DNA of 64,000 bases, taken from contig NZ_JAGTXM010000005.1 in the NCBI RefSeq assembly GCF_018252635.1, positions 372,001 to 436,000 on the forward strand. The letters run 5' to 3'. Of the stretch, positions 47,580-57,823 are shown piece by piece (position 1 is the first letter of the stretch; each line of letters begins with the position of its first letter). This stretch comes from Citrobacter amalonaticus (GTDB taxonomy: Bacteria > Pseudomonadota > Gammaproteobacteria > Enterobacterales > Enterobacteriaceae). The position numbers and the translations under genes were made by a program. The notes under the pieces are model-generated. The model was given only the letters and a program-made list of their open reading frames with translations, was not told the origin of the DNA and searched no databases.

Positions 47580-50132
47580 TTAGAACAGCTCGTGAGTCTC
47601 ACCACCGTCAATGATGGTCGTCCCCACCTCATGCACCGCCTGCTGTGTCGGCTGCGTACCTTCGATGAAATATTCTGCACGGCTGTTACCGCCGTTTGCC
47701 AGTTGCCCGGTACTACGATCAATATTGACCGTGACGATGCCCGGTGGTGGCGTCAGCGGTTCCTCCGGAACCCCTTCCAGCACCGCTTTCATATAAGCAT
47801 CCCACGCGGGTTGTGCACTCTTCGCGCCGCCTTCGTAGCCGGAGATTTGATCTTTGATTGCCCCAGAGGCGGTGGTGCGTCCCAGGTCACGACGGTGGTC
47901 GTCAAACCCAATCCACACGGAAGTGACTACTCCCGGACCGTAGCCAGAGAACCAGGCATCTTTCGAACTGTTAGTGGTCCCTGTTTTACCGCCGATATCG
48001 TTACGTTTGAGATCGCGTCCCGCTCGCCAGCCGGTGCCCATCCAGCCGGGTTCGCCAAAGATGTTGGTGTTCAACGCACTCTTAATCAGGAAGGCCAGCG
48101 GCGTGTTGATGACATGCGGCGCGTACTCTTGCGCCCCGGTCTGCGCCACTAGCGCCTGATTTGCCTGCTCCAGTTTGGGCATTGGCACGGCAGCATTCTG
48201 CTGCTCGCCAGAGATAGCGACATCTTCCACATTGCTGTTTTCCAGCACATTGGATTTCTGCGTATCACCGTAAATCACCGGGATATCGCATTCCGGACAG
48301 GCAATTTTCGGCTTCGCTTCGAAAATCACGCCGTTCTGGTCCGTTTCAATCTTGCTGATGAAATACGGGTCGACCAGGAAGCCACCATTCGACATCACTG
48401 CATAACCGCGCGCCACCTGCAGCGGGGTAAAGGATGCAGAGCCCAGCGCCAGGGATTCGGTATGCACAATGTTTTGTGCCGGGAAGCCGAACCGTTGCAA
48501 ATATTCCGCCGCGTAGTCCACGCCCATTGCTCGCATGGCGCGAACCATCACCACGTTTTTCGATTCACCCAGCCCCTGACGTAAACGAATCGGGCCTGCG
48601 TACTGCGGTGGTGAGTTCTTTGGACGCCAGTCGGAACCGGCACCGGCATCCCAGCGGGAGATAGGCACATCGTTCAACATACTCGCCAGCGTCAGACCTT
48701 TGTCCATCGCGGCGGTGTAAAGGAACGGCTTAATGTTAGAACCGACCTGACGCAGCGCCTGGGTAGCACGGTTAAACTTGCTCTGGTTAAAGTCAAAGCC
48801 ACCAACCAGCGCCAGCACAGCCCCGTTTTTCGGATTGATAGAGACCAGCGCGGAGTTCACATCCGGGACCTGCGCCAACCACCAGGCTTCGCCCATCTTC
48901 CGCACCCAGATCTGCTGACCGGTCTGCACTGCGTCAGTGACTTTACGCGGCGTTGGGCCTTGTTGAGTATCCGAACGATAAGGTCGCGCCCAACGAATGC
49001 CCTCCATGCGCAGCGAGACCGAGGTGCCATCTGCCAGGGCCGCCGTCGCTTCCTGCGGGTTTGCACTAGTGATAACCGCTGGTAGCAGCGGCCCGTAGGT
49101 TGGCAGCGCTTTCAGCGTATCGGTGATTTTCTTACTGTCCCATGCGGTTTCACCCACTTTCCACAGCACGTTGGCCGGACCGCGATAGCCGTGGCGCATG
49201 TCATAGTCCAGCACGTTATTACGTACCGCTTGTTGCGCGGCCTGCTGCACCTTGCGGGTAATCGTGGTGTAAATGCGATAACCGTCTTCATAGGCGTTTT
49301 CGCCGTAACGGTTATACATCTCCTGACGCACCATTTCCGAGAGGTACGGGGCGGAGAAAGCAATTTCCGGCGCATGATAGTTGGCATCGATCGGCTCATT
49401 ACGCGCCTGATCGTACTGTGCCTGGGTGATGTACCCTTCGCTCAGCATACGCGACAGCACCACGTTACGACGTGCGGTCGCGCGGTCCATCGAATAGAGC
49501 GGGTTAAAGGTAGAAGGCGCTTTCGGCAGACCGGCAATCACGGCAATCTCACCGAGATCGAGCTGGTCAACGGATTTACCGAAATAGACCTGTGCCGCCG
49601 CACCGACGCCATAGGCGCGGTAACCGAGATAGATCTTGTTCAGATAGAGTTCGAGGATCTCATCTTTGCTCAGCAACTGCTCAATACGGATCGCCAGGAA
49701 CACTTCCTTAATCTTTCGCATCAGCGTGCGTTCAGGACTGAGGAAGAAATTTCTTGCGAGCTGTTGCGTGATGGTACTCGCCCCCTGAGAGGCGTGACCG
49801 GAGAACAGTGCAACGCTTGCTGCACGGAAGATCCCCACCGGGTCAACACCGTGGTGCTCATAGAAACGACTGTCTTCTGTGGCGATAAAGGCTTTGACCA
49901 TTTCCGGTGGGATCTGATTGAGCGTCACCGGAATACGACGTTTTTCACCATATTGCGCAATGAGCTCGCCATCTGCGCTGTAAACCTGCATCGGGATCTG
50001 CAAACGCACATCTTTCAGCGTCGCGACGTCAGGTAACTGTGGCTCAATATAGCGATAGAGGCCATAAATCGAGCCTGCTCCCAGCAGGATGCAACATACT
50101 GCAAGGATCAAAAAATACTTTACGAACTTCAC
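47580..50132 (-). CDS. mrcA: Penicillin-binding protein 1A
   Basis: PBP1A is a bifunctional peptidoglycan synthase with glycosyltransferase and transpeptidase activity, anchored in the inner membrane. One N-terminal helix (about 5-28) precedes the GT51 domain, with the catalytic Glu in ATEDSRFYEHHG and GASTITQQLARN. The transpeptidase domain has SNIK (SxxK), SKN and GGKTGTT (KTG), and an OB-like insertion lies between the two domains. I chose the GTG at 50132 (850 residues, matching the E. coli length). The ATG at 50156 would add eight residues. Neither start has a strong ribosome-binding site. Confidence 0.95.
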   Translation of the reverse strand: MKFVKYFLILAVCCILLGAGSIYGLYRYIEPQLPDVATLKDVRLQIPMQVYSADGELIAQYGEKRRIPVTLNQIPPEMVKAFIATEDSRFYEHHGVDPVGIFRAASVALFSGHASQGASTITQQLARNFFLSPERTLMRKIKEVFLAIRIEQLLSKDEILELYLNKIYLGYRAYGVGAAAQVYFGKSVDQLDLGEIAVIAGLPKAPSTFNPLYSMDRATARRNVVLSRMLSEGYITQAQYDQARNEPIDANYHAPEIAFSAPYLSEMVRQEMYNRYGENAYEDGYRIYTTITRKVQQAAQQAVRNNVLDYDMRHGYRGPANVLWKVGETAWDSKKITDTLKALPTYGPLLPAVITSANPQEATAALADGTSVSLRMEGIRWARPYRSDTQQGPTPRKVTDAVQTGQQIWVRKMGEAWWLAQVPDVNSALVSINPKNGAVLALVGGFDFNQSKFNRATQALRQVGSNIKPFLYTAAMDKGLTLASMLNDVPISRWDAGAGSDWRPKNSPPQYAGPIRLRQGLGESKNVVMVRAMRAMGVDYAAEYLQRFGFPAQNIVHTESLALGSASFTPLQVARGYAVMSNGGFLVDPYFISKIETDQNGVIFEAKPKIACPECDIPVIYGDTQKSNVLENSNVEDVAISGEQQNAAVPMPKLEQANQALVAQTGAQEYAPHVINTPLAFLIKSALNTNIFGEPGWMGTGWRAGRDLKRNDIGGKTGTTNSSKDAWFSGYGPGVVTSVWIGFDDHRRDLGRTTASGAIKDQISGYEGGAKSAQPAWDAYMKAVLEGVPEEPLTPPPGIVTVNIDRSTGQLANGGNSRAEYFIEGTQPTQQAVHEVGTTIIDGGETHELF

Positions 50133-50252
50133 CGGAGATTTCCCATTTAGTTTCATTTGGGCAGTTTATAAACAACCGCGCGGTAGTATAAAGGCAAGCC
50201 AGACGCATTGATATACCCGTGAGAGCGACGGGTGATAAGGAGATCATCAGCA

Positions 50253-51032
50253 ATGGCTTTCAGATTCTGGCAAGTCGGCCTGCATATTCGGCCTCACGAG
50301 GCCCTGGCGGTTGCCGTCGTTCGCGGCGCGTCGGGTTGCTATTTACAGCGCTGGTGGCGTCTGCCGCTGGCGCAACGCACCATCAACAATGAACATTTCC
50401 ACGACGCCGAACAGCTTGTTTCGGTGTTACAACCGTGGAGTCGCGAACTGCCGCAACGCCATCATATCCACCTCTCTTTTCCCGCATCCCGGACGCGACA
50501 AAAACGCTTTCCCGTTCCCTCAATGTCGCTTCGCGAACGCGAACAAACGGCCTGGCTAACGGGATCGATGGCACGCGAGCTGGACATGGAGTCGGCAGCA
50601 CTGCGCGTTGACTATAGCGAAGATGTGCTCGCCCCGGCCTATACCGTCACCGCCGCCCAGGATAAAGAGATTTCGGGCCTGTTAACGCTGGCGAAAACAC
50701 TCGGAGTGAACGTCACGGCGATCACACCAGATGCTTGCGCATTGCAGCGTTTGCTGCCTTTTCTTTCCCCTGAACAGACCTGCCTGGTATGGCGTGATGA
50801 CACGCAGTGGCTCTGGGCGACTCACAACGCCTGGGGACGTAAATCGCGGGCCGAAATAGCCCACATTCACGACCTGGCTGCCAGTCTTTCTCTCAGGACT
50901 GAAGAGGTGGCGCTCTGCGCAGAAGAGGGTTTTGACCCCTGGCAGGCGGTTTCAATTCGACAGCCTCCCGTGCCCAGGGAAGGCCATGCATTCGCCGTTG
51001 CGCTTGGGCTGGCGCTGGGAGACATACGCTGA
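50253..51032 (+). CDS. hofM: PilM-like protein HofM
   Basis: HofM is the first of five genes that correspond to the pilMNOPQ assembly set of type IV pili and DNA-uptake machines. The 259-residue protein is a PilM-type actin-like cytoplasmic protein, with FWQVGLHIRPHEALAVAVV at the start and AFAVALGLALGD at the end. The function in enterics is mainly linked to use of DNA as a nutrient. ATG 50253 matches the E. coli start. It diverges from mrcA, and its stop overlaps the hofN start by one base. Confidence 0.9.
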   Translation: MAFRFWQVGLHIRPHEALAVAVVRGASGCYLQRWWRLPLAQRTINNEHFHDAEQLVSVLQPWSRELPQRHHIHLSFPASRTRQKRFPVPSMSLREREQTAWLTGSMARELDMESAALRVDYSEDVLAPAYTVTAAQDKEISGLLTLAKTLGVNVTAITPDACALQRLLPFLSPEQTCLVWRDDTQWLWATHNAWGRKSRAEIAHIHDLAASLSLRTEEVALCAEEGFDPWQAVSIRQPPVPREGHAFAVALGLALGDIR

Positions 51033-51571
51033 TGCATCCTCCCGTCAATTTTTTGCCCTGGCGACGACAGCGGCGTAACGCCTGTCTGCGCTTATGGGGT
51101 GGGCTGTTCGGCGCATCAACGGCGATCGTGCTGACATTCACGCTGATCGGATACCTCAACCGCATTACGAGCGGGCAGGGAAATGGGGTTTTACTGCAGG
51201 CGGAGCAGCAACTCGCCACGGCGCTTACGGCAGCGAAACCCCGGCTGGAAGCGCGGCAACGTCAGGTGCAGCAGGCTATTCAACGAGACAGATTGCGCGA
51301 GCAGACCCATCGCTGGCAGCCTGCGATGGAAAGCCTGGCGTTGAGCTTACCGGCGCAGGCCTGGCTGACCAGCATGGACTACCAGCAGAACACACTGGAA
51401 CTCAGTGGAAAAGCGCTCAACTTTTCTGCGCTCAGTGCACTGGACACAGCCCTGCGCGACTCGCCGGTGTTTGAGATAAACCATACCGGCGCCACTCTGA
51501 GGGATGCACAGGGATACTGGCAGTTCCAGTATCGGGTGATATGGAGAGAAGCGCATGATCGCCCTCTTTGA
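51032..51571 (+). CDS. hofN: PilN-like protein HofN
   Basis: The 179-residue protein has a short cytoplasmic start with the NFLPWR motif typical of PilN, one membrane helix (about 20-45) and a coiled-coil periplasmic region. PilN joins PilM and PilO in the inner-membrane alignment complex. It overlaps both hofM and hofO. Confidence 0.9.
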   Translation: MHPPVNFLPWRRQRRNACLRLWGGLFGASTAIVLTFTLIGYLNRITSGQGNGVLLQAEQQLATALTAAKPRLEARQRQVQQAIQRDRLREQTHRWQPAMESLALSLPAQAWLTSMDYQQNTLELSGKALNFSALSALDTALRDSPVFEINHTGATLRDAQGYWQFQYRVIWREAHDRPL

Positions 51572-52013
51572 CGCCTGGTGTGCCTTTTCACCGCGCATCC
51601 GCATTGTCTGCTGGGTAAGTTGGGTGGGGGCGCTAAGTGCGTTCGCGATGTGTTTTCTGATCTTCCCGGGGCTGCGTGATGTTGACGCGCTTAACCAGCA
51701 ACGGGTGGCAAACCGTCAGCTCAGTTCAACGTTATATCACCTCTCCGGCGCGCAGTCAGAGGCGCAGATTTCATCGGCATCGCAAGCGCCGGTGTTTTCA
51801 CCGCTCTTGCTTCAGGTGCCGAATGTGCAGTTGTTGCACTGGCGCCCGTCGGCACAGGGCGGAGAACTTGCTGTGAAGGCGCCGTGGGAGGCGATGGTGT
51901 CATTGTTCGGTTATCTGGCGGCGCGAGGCATGATCGTGAGTGGATTCTCTCTAAAAGCGGAAAACGACGAGCGAGTGTTAACGCTCAGGCTGGAGTCTCT
52001 CCATGAAAAGTAG
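51555..52013 (+). CDS. hofO: PilO-like protein HofO
   Basis: The 152-residue protein has one N-terminal membrane helix (about 18-38) and a periplasmic domain that ends with GGELAVKAPWEAMVSLFGYL. It is somewhat longer than the E. coli protein and less conserved than the enzymes nearby. It overlaps hofN by 17 bases and hofP by 11. Confidence 0.87.
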   Translation: MIALFDAWCAFSPRIRIVCWVSWVGALSAFAMCFLIFPGLRDVDALNQQRVANRQLSSTLYHLSGAQSEAQISSASQAPVFSPLLLQVPNVQLLHWRPSAQGGELAVKAPWEAMVSLFGYLAARGMIVSGFSLKAENDERVLTLRLESLHEK

Positions 52014-52407
52014 GGACGCGGTATTGGTGGCTCTTTCACTGTTGATGCTGACCGGCATGCGCGATCCGTTCCGCCAGCCCGTCGATCGTTGCCATGGCGC
52101 TGAGCTGGCGCAATGGCAGTACCAGGGGATAGTGAGCCGGGGGGAACGAAATATTGGACTGCTGCAGGACGGGCAGCATCACTGGCGGCGTGTTGAGCAA
52201 AATGAGGTTCTGGATAACGGCTGGACGATTGTACAACTCACGGCCCAGACGTTGACGGTGAGCACCGGTAAAGAGTGTGACCCGCCCCAGTGGCAGTGGC
52301 AAAGACAAGGAGAGGGTAATGAAGCAATGGATACTGGTGGTGTTGATCGCCATCCTGCAGCCGGTTCAGGCCGGAAAAACCCCGAACGTGACGCTGGTGG
52401 TGGATGA
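52003..52407 (+). CDS. hofP: PilP-like protein HofP
   Basis: The 134-residue protein has a weak N-terminal signal (VALSLLMLTGM), the RDPFRQP motif of PilP-type proteins and a short beta domain (YQGIVSRGERNIGLLQDGQ). PilP links the inner-membrane complex to the secretin. Its last 29 codons lie inside the start of hofQ in another frame; that overlap is also present in E. coli from memory. Confidence 0.87.
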   Translation: MKSRDAVLVALSLLMLTGMRDPFRQPVDRCHGAELAQWQYQGIVSRGERNIGLLQDGQHHWRRVEQNEVLDNGWTIVQLTAQTLTVSTGKECDPPQWQWQRQGEGNEAMDTGGVDRHPAAGSGRKNPERDAGGG

Positions 52408-53557
52408 CGTTCCGGTTACGCAGGTCCTACAGACGCTGGCTGAGCAGGAGCGAAAAAATCTCGTGGTATCGCCGGACGTCAGCGGCGTGGTGTCGCTGCA
52501 TCTGACGGATGTCCCGTGGAAACAGGCGCTCCAGACGGTGGTGAAAAGCGCAGGCCTGGTGTTACGCCAGGAAGGGGCGATTTTGCATGTGCATTCCGAG
52601 AGCTGGCAGAGCGAAGAGGCTGCGCGACAGGAGGCGGAGGTCGCCAGACGCCAGGCGAACTTACCGCTGGAGAATCGGCATATTGCCCTGCGTTACGCCG
52701 ACGCCACTGAACTGGCGAAAGCGGGGGACAGACTGCTGAGCGCCAAAGGCAGCCTCACGGTGGATAAGCGCACCAATCGGCTGCTTATCAGGGATAACTC
52801 GCCGACGCTGGCGCTGGTGGAACAGTGGGTGGCGCAAATGGATTTGCCAATAGAACAGGTCGAGCTGGCGGCGCACATCGTGACTATTAATGAAAAAAGC
52901 CTACGTGAACTCGGGGTGAAGTGGACGCTGGCAGAAGCAACGAAGGCTGGAGCGGTGGGACAAGTGACGACGATAGCCAGCGATCTCTCGGTCGCAAATG
53001 CTACCACCCGCGTTGGATTTAATATTGGTCGTATTAATGGTCGATTGCTGGATCTGGAACTGTCCGCGCTGGAGCAAAAGCAGCAGCTCGATATTATCGC
53101 CAGTCCGCGTCTACTGGCTTCCCATCTACAGCCTGCCAGCATCAAACAGGGCAGTGAGATCCCTTATCAGGTTTCCAGCGGTGAAAGCGGCGCGACGTCG
53201 GTTGAATTTAAAGAGGCCGTACTTGGGATGGAGGTCACTCCTACCGTTTTACCGAAGGAGCGGATCCGCCTGAAGTTACGCATCAGCCAGAACATGCCGG
53301 GGCAGGTGCTGCAACAGGCTGACGGAGAAGTACTGGCTATCGATAAGCAAGAAATTGAAACGCAGGTCGAGGTGAAAAGCGGAGAAACGCTGGCGCTGGG
53401 CGGCATTTTTTCAAATAAAAATAAAACCGGGAAGGACAGTATTCCGCTGTTAGGCGACATTCCCTGGTTTGGACAACTCTTTCGGCATGACGGGAAAGAA
53501 AACGAACGTCGTGAGCTGGTGGTATTTATTACGCCCAGATTGGTCTCGACAGAATGA
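52319..53557 (+). CDS. hofQ: Secretin HofQ (PilQ-like outer-membrane pore)
   Basis: HofQ is the secretin expected to form the outer-membrane channel for DNA uptake. The 412 residues match E. coli. There is a signal peptide (MKQWILVVLIAILQPVQAG), an N-terminal STN/secretin-like domain (VVSPDVSGVVSLHL), an NolW-type domain, and the C-terminal secretin domain with VKSGETLALGGIF and PLLGDIPWFGQLFR. I chose ATG 52319, after AGAGGGTA; the longer frame from 52277 lies inside hofP. Confidence 0.93.
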   Translation: MKQWILVVLIAILQPVQAGKTPNVTLVVDDVPVTQVLQTLAEQERKNLVVSPDVSGVVSLHLTDVPWKQALQTVVKSAGLVLRQEGAILHVHSESWQSEEAARQEAEVARRQANLPLENRHIALRYADATELAKAGDRLLSAKGSLTVDKRTNRLLIRDNSPTLALVEQWVAQMDLPIEQVELAAHIVTINEKSLRELGVKWTLAEATKAGAVGQVTTIASDLSVANATTRVGFNIGRINGRLLDLELSALEQKQQLDIIASPRLLASHLQPASIKQGSEIPYQVSSGESGATSVEFKEAVLGMEVTPTVLPKERIRLKLRISQNMPGQVLQQADGEVLAIDKQEIETQVEVKSGETLALGGIFSNKNKTGKDSIPLLGDIPWFGQLFRHDGKENERRELVVFITPRLVSTE

Positions 53558-53632
53558 TTTATGCATGAAACACCGTTGTTTTTGCACGTAACTCGTTTCA
53601 GGGATTTGACGTGCGCAGCTATTTAGCATACA

Positions 53633-53662
53633 AGGAGTACCGATTTGAGAGTCGGTACTTCT
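53633..53662. other. Hairpin after hofQ
   Basis: AGGAGTACCGA (53633-53643) pairs with TCGGTACTTCT (53652-53662) through 11 base pairs, one of them a wobble. No T tract follows, so it may be a weak terminator of hofMNOPQ. Confidence 0.5.
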
Positions 53663-53722
53663 CATCGCCGTCCGGCAACGCCGACTCGGGTTGTCTACAA
53701 TCTGGTTTGATGATTTATTCAG

Positions 53723-53752
53723 TTGCCAAACCTGCTTGAGTATTGAGATAAT
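53723..53752 (+). promoter_or_regulatory. Probable aroK promoter
   Basis: TTGCCA (53723-53728) and GATAAT (53747-53752) are separated by 18 bases, about 110 bases before the aroK start. Confidence 0.5.
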
Positions 53753-53863
53753 TTTCAGTCTGACTCTCGCAATATCTTATGAGGTTTCAGTTCATGTCCT
53801 GCTGCGCTCAGTGTCTGCGACGCGGGTTTATCATTAACGAATAGTCTTAGTAGTACCGAAAAA

Positions 53864-54385
53864 ATGGCAGAGAAACGCAATATCTTTCTGGTTGGGCCTA
53901 TGGGTGCCGGAAAAAGCACTATTGGGCGCCAGTTAGCTCAACAACTCAATATGGAATTTTACGATTCTGATCAAGAGATTGAGAAACGAACCGGAGCTGA
54001 TGTGGGCTGGGTCTTCGACGTAGAAGGTGAAGACGGCTTCCGCGATCGTGAAGAGAAAGTCATCAACGAATTGACGGAAAAACAGGGTATTGTGCTGGCT
54101 ACCGGCGGTGGCTCTGTAAAATCGCGTGAAACCCGTAATCGTCTTTCCGCGCGTGGCGTCGTGGTCTATCTCGAAACGACCATCGAAAAACAACTTGCGC
54201 GTACGCAGCGCGATAAAAAACGTCCGCTGTTGCAGGTAGAAGCGCCGCCTCGTGAAGTTCTGGAAGCGTTGGCCGACGAACGCAATCCGCTGTATGAAGA
54301 GATTGCTGACGTAACCATTCGTACCGATGATCAGAGCGCCAAAGTCGTTGCAAACCAGATTATTCATATGCTGGAAAGCAACTGA
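53864..54385 (+). CDS. aroK: Shikimate kinase 1
   Basis: AroK phosphorylates shikimate with ATP in the aromatic amino-acid pathway. The 173 residues match E. coli. The P-loop is GPMGAGKST, the shikimate site includes [11 protein letters not shown], and the Walker B-like ATGGGSV and the lid arginine region (QRDKKRPLL) are present. It is the first gene of a long operon with aroB and dam. Confidence 0.97.
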   Translation: MAEKRNIFLVGPMGAGKSTIGRQLAQQLNMEFYDSDQEIEKRTGADVGWVFDVEGEDGFRDREEKVINELTEKQGIVLATGGGSVKSRETRNRLSARGVVVYLETTIEKQLARTQRDKKRPLLQVEAPPREVLEALADERNPLYEEIADVTIRTDDQSAKVVANQIIHMLESN

Positions 54386-54443
54386 TTCTGGCTTAATACA
54401 CACTCGGTAAGCGGGTATAAGTCATTAAGGTGGATGTCGCGTC

Positions 54444-55532
54444 ATGGAGAGGATTACCGTCACTCTCGGGGAACGTAGTTACCCTATCACCATCGCGGCT
54501 GGTTTGTTTAACGAACCAGCTTCATTCTTACCGCTGAAATCGGGCGATCAGGTTATGTTGGTCACCAACGAAACCCTGGCCCCCCTTTATCTTGATAAGA
54601 TTCGCAGCGTGCTTGAACAAGCGGGGGTGAACGTTGATAGCGTCATCCTGCCTGACGGCGAGCAGTACAAGAGCCTGACGGTGCTGGATACGGTATTCAC
54701 CGCCTTACTGCAAAAACCGCACGGTCGTGATACGACGCTGGTCGCACTGGGCGGCGGTGTCATTGGCGACCTGACCGGTTTTGCCGCTGCCAGCTATCAG
54801 CGCGGTGTTCGCTTCATCCAGGTCCCGACGACGCTTCTGTCGCAGGTCGACTCCTCCGTTGGCGGTAAAACCGCCGTAAACCATCCTCTCGGCAAAAACA
54901 TGATCGGCGCGTTTTACCAACCGGCCTCCGTGGTAGTGGATCTCGACTGTCTGAAAACGCTCCCTGCCCGTGAACTAGCGTCCGGTCTGGCGGAAGTGAT
55001 CAAGTACGGCATTATCCTTGATGGCGAATTCTTTAGCTGGCTGGAAGAGAATCTGGATGCGTTACTGCGTCTGGATGGACCGGCAATGGCATGGTGTATT
55101 CGTCGTTGTTGTGAGCTGAAAGCCGAAGTTGTTGCCGCAGACGAGCGCGAAACCGGCTTACGTGCTTTACTGAATCTTGGGCATACGTACGGTCATGCCA
55201 TTGAAGCAGAAATGGGTTATGGCAATTGGTTACATGGTGAAGCGGTCGCCGCAGGTATGGTAATGGCTGCGCGAACGTCGGAACGTCTGGGGCAGTTTGC
55301 GCCAGAAGATACGCAGCGCATCATTACGTTACTTAAACGTGCTGGCTTGCCGGTCCACGGACCGCGCGAGATGTCCGCGCAGGCCTACCTGCCGCACATG
55401 TTGCGTGATAAAAAAGTGTTGGCGGGAGAAATGCGCTTAGTCCTTCCGCTGGCCATAGGGAAAAGTGAAGTACGCGGCGGTGTGTCGCACGAAGTGGTTC
55501 TTAACGCGATTGCTGATTGCCAGCAGGCGTAA
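54444..55532 (+). CDS. aroB: 3-dehydroquinate synthase
   Basis: AroB converts DAHP to 3-dehydroquinate, the second step of the shikimate pathway, using NAD and a divalent metal. The 362 residues match E. coli. [32 protein letters not shown] and the metal-binding [11 protein letters not shown] with [10 protein letters not shown] are present. Confidence 0.97.
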   Translation: MERITVTLGERSYPITIAAGLFNEPASFLPLKSGDQVMLVTNETLAPLYLDKIRSVLEQAGVNVDSVILPDGEQYKSLTVLDTVFTALLQKPHGRDTTLVALGGGVIGDLTGFAAASYQRGVRFIQVPTTLLSQVDSSVGGKTAVNHPLGKNMIGAFYQPASVVVDLDCLKTLPARELASGLAEVIKYGIILDGEFFSWLEENLDALLRLDGPAMAWCIRRCCELKAEVVAADERETGLRALLNLGHTYGHAIEAEMGYGNWLHGEAVAAGMVMAARTSERLGQFAPEDTQRIITLLKRAGLPVHGPREMSAQAYLPHMLRDKKVLAGEMRLVLPLAIGKSEVRGGVSHEVVLNAIADCQQA

Positions 55533-55628
55533 CAACAAGAAAGGCGGACTGATACGGCTCACGTATCGGCCATTTAGGTTCAGGTTAGTTGCAACGTCGT
55601 AAGCATTAGCCTTTGAGTGGGGTGTTAA

Positions 55629-56903
55629 ATGGATGAATTCAAACCAGAAGACGAGCTGAAACCCGATCCCAGCGATCGTCGTACTGGTCGTTCTCGTCAA
55701 TCTTCAGAACGCGGTGAACCGCAGATCAACTTTGATGATGTTGATCTGGACGCTGACGATCGCCGTCCTGCGCGCGGGCGTAAAGAACGCCTTAACGAGC
55801 AAGAGAGGGAAGAGGATTACGAATCCGAGGATGAAGGGTTCGTGGATGAAGAACGCGTAGAGCGTCGTCCGCGTAAGCGAAAAAAAGCCGCCGGTAAACC
55901 TGCTTCCCGTCAGTACATGATGATGGGCGTAGGCGTGCTGGTTCTGCTGCTGTTAATCATCGGCATTGGCTCCGCGCTGAAAGCGCCTTCCACCCCGTCT
56001 TCAAGTGAACAACCGGCGTCTGGCGAGAAGAGTATCGATCTCACCGGCAATGCCGCTGACCAGGCAAACGGAGCCCAACCGGCGCCGGGAAGCACCTCCG
56101 CTGAACAGACTGCGGGCAACACGCAGCAGGATGTTTCTTTGCCGCCAATCTCCTCCACGCCAACGCAAGGGCAAGCGCCTGCGACCGCTGAAGGTCAACA
56201 GCGTGTAGAAGTGCAGGGCGATCTGAATAATGCGTTGACCCAACCGCAGGGCCAGGAGCAGGTGAACAATGTGGTGGCGAACTCTACGCTGCCAACAGAA
56301 CCGGCGACCGTTGCGCCCGTGCGTAATGGCAGTGCGTCGAACCAGACGGCGGGAACGCCTTCAAACGAACGTCCGGCCACCGCGCGCCCGGAACGTAAGC
56401 AAGTTGTGATCGAACCGAAGAAACCGCAGACAACCGCGAAAACGACGCCTGCAGCGCCGAAAACGACGGTTCAGCCAAAACGGACTGAACCTGCAGCGCC
56501 AACGACCACATCGGCAGCGAAAGCGACGACCAGCACTACGCCTGCACAGACAGCAGCATCCGCACAAACTGCTGCACCTGCTCAGACCGCGCCAACCGCA
56601 GCTGGAGCTAAAAGCGCTGGAAATGTTGGGTCGTTGAAATCTGCGCCGTCCAGCCATTACACCCTGCAGCTCAGTAGCTCTTCTAACTACGACAACCTGA
56701 ACGGTTGGGCGAAGAAAGAGAATCTGAAAAACTATGTGGTGTATCAGACGACGCGTAACGGTCAACCGTGGTATGTTCTGGTGTCTGGTGTGTACGCCTC
56801 GAAAGAAGATGCGAAACGCGCGGTTTCCACGCTACCTGCTGATGTGCAGGCAAAAAATCCGTGGGCCAAACCGTTGCATCAGGTACAGGCCGATCTGAAA
56901 TAA
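55629..56903 (+). CDS. damX: Cell-division protein DamX (SPOR domain)
   Basis: DamX is an inner-membrane division protein that reaches the septum through its SPOR domain. The 424-residue protein has a charged cytoplasmic part (1-97), one membrane helix (about 98-120), a long Ala/Thr/Pro/Gln-rich periplasmic linker (about 125-335) and a C-terminal SPOR domain (about 345-424, [16 protein letters not shown] to HQVQADLK). It is slightly shorter than in E. coli; the difference lies in the linker. Confidence 0.94.
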   Translation: MDEFKPEDELKPDPSDRRTGRSRQSSERGEPQINFDDVDLDADDRRPARGRKERLNEQEREEDYESEDEGFVDEERVERRPRKRKKAAGKPASRQYMMMGVGVLVLLLLIIGIGSALKAPSTPSSSEQPASGEKSIDLTGNAADQANGAQPAPGSTSAEQTAGNTQQDVSLPPISSTPTQGQAPATAEGQQRVEVQGDLNNALTQPQGQEQVNNVVANSTLPTEPATVAPVRNGSASNQTAGTPSNERPATARPERKQVVIEPKKPQTTAKTTPAAPKTTVQPKRTEPAAPTTTSAAKATTSTTPAQTAASAQTAAPAQTAPTAAGAKSAGNVGSLKSAPSSHYTLQLSSSSNYDNLNGWAKKENLKNYVVYQTTRNGQPWYVLVSGVYASKEDAKRAVSTLPADVQAKNPWAKPLHQVQADLK

Positions 56904-56969
56904 TGTTAAAGCGCAGGATGCTGTCGGAGCTTTCTCCACAGCCGGAGAAGGTGTAATTAGTTAGTCAGC

Positions 56970-57806
56970 ATGAAAAAAAATCGCGCTTTTCTGAAGTGGG
57001 CAGGGGGAAAATATCCCCTGCTTGACGACATCAAACGGCATTTACCGCAGGGTGAATGCCTGGTTGAACCCTTTGTGGGGGCTGGGTCGGTGTTTCTTAA
57101 CACCGACTTTTCTCGTTATATTCTTGCCGATATCAACAGCGATCTCATCAGTCTCTATAAGATCGTGAAGACCCGTACCGACGAATACGTGAAGGCTTCC
57201 CGTGAACTGTTTAGCCCAGACACCAATCAGGCTGAGGTTTACTACCAGTTCCGTGAAGAGTTCAACGCCAGCCAGGAGCCTTTCCGTCGTGCGGTCTTGT
57301 TCCTGTATCTGAACCGATATGGTTACAACGGCCTGTGCCGGTATAATCTGCGCGGCGAGTTTAACGTGCCGTTTGGACGTTACAAAAAGCCTTACTTCCC
57401 GGAAGCTGAGTTGTATCACTTTGCGGAAAAAGCGCAGAATGCGGAATTCCACTGCCTCTCATATGATGAGTGCATGGAGCAAGCGGATGCAAACTCGGTT
57501 GTCTATTGCGATCCGCCCTACGCCCCGCTGTCAGCGACGGCGAATTTCACCGCATATCATACCAACAGCTTTAGCCCGAAAGAGCAGGCCCATCTGGCGA
57601 AGATGGCCGAAAAGCTGGTCAGTAAGCAGATCCCGGTGTTAATTTCGAATCATGACACGCCCGATACCCGCGAATGGTACAAAGCGGCGGAACATTTTCA
57701 GGTCAAAGTGCGGCGCAGTATAAGCAGCAACGGCGGCACACGTAAAAAGGTGGACGAACTGCTGGCTCTGTACAAACCAGGAGTCGCAACGCCTGTGAAT
57801 AAATAA
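56970..57806 (+). CDS. dam: DNA adenine methyltransferase
   Basis: Dam methylates adenine in GATC and so directs mismatch repair, replication timing and phase-variable gene control. The 278 residues match E. coli. It is an alpha-type N6 methyltransferase, with [11 protein letters not shown] and [11 protein letters not shown] at the AdoMet site and the catalytic DPPY in [11 protein letters not shown]. It lies in the aroK-trpS operon, as in E. coli. Confidence 0.97.
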   Translation: MKKNRAFLKWAGGKYPLLDDIKRHLPQGECLVEPFVGAGSVFLNTDFSRYILADINSDLISLYKIVKTRTDEYVKASRELFSPDTNQAEVYYQFREEFNASQEPFRRAVLFLYLNRYGYNGLCRYNLRGEFNVPFGRYKKPYFPEAELYHFAEKAQNAEFHCLSYDECMEQADANSVVYCDPPYAPLSATANFTAYHTNSFSPKEQAHLAKMAEKLVSKQIPVLISNHDTPDTREWYKAAEHFQVKVRRSISSNGGTRKKVDELLALYKPGVATPVNK

Positions 57807-57823
57807 TTCTCAAGGAGAAGCGG

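Larger units (their letters stand above)
53558..53863. other. hofQ-aroK intergenic region
   Basis: This 306-base region holds a hairpin (53633-53662) and a good sigma70 promoter (53723-53752) for the aroK operon. No gene is visible. Confidence 0.6.

Noticed and set aside
49191-50036. 281-codon plus-strand frame opposite mrcA
   Set aside because: Shadow of the glycosyltransferase domain of PBP1A.
53450-53665. 71-codon minus-strand frame over the end of hofQ
   Set aside because: It is mostly antisense to hofQ, runs through the hairpin at 53633-53662, and has no similarity to a known small protein.
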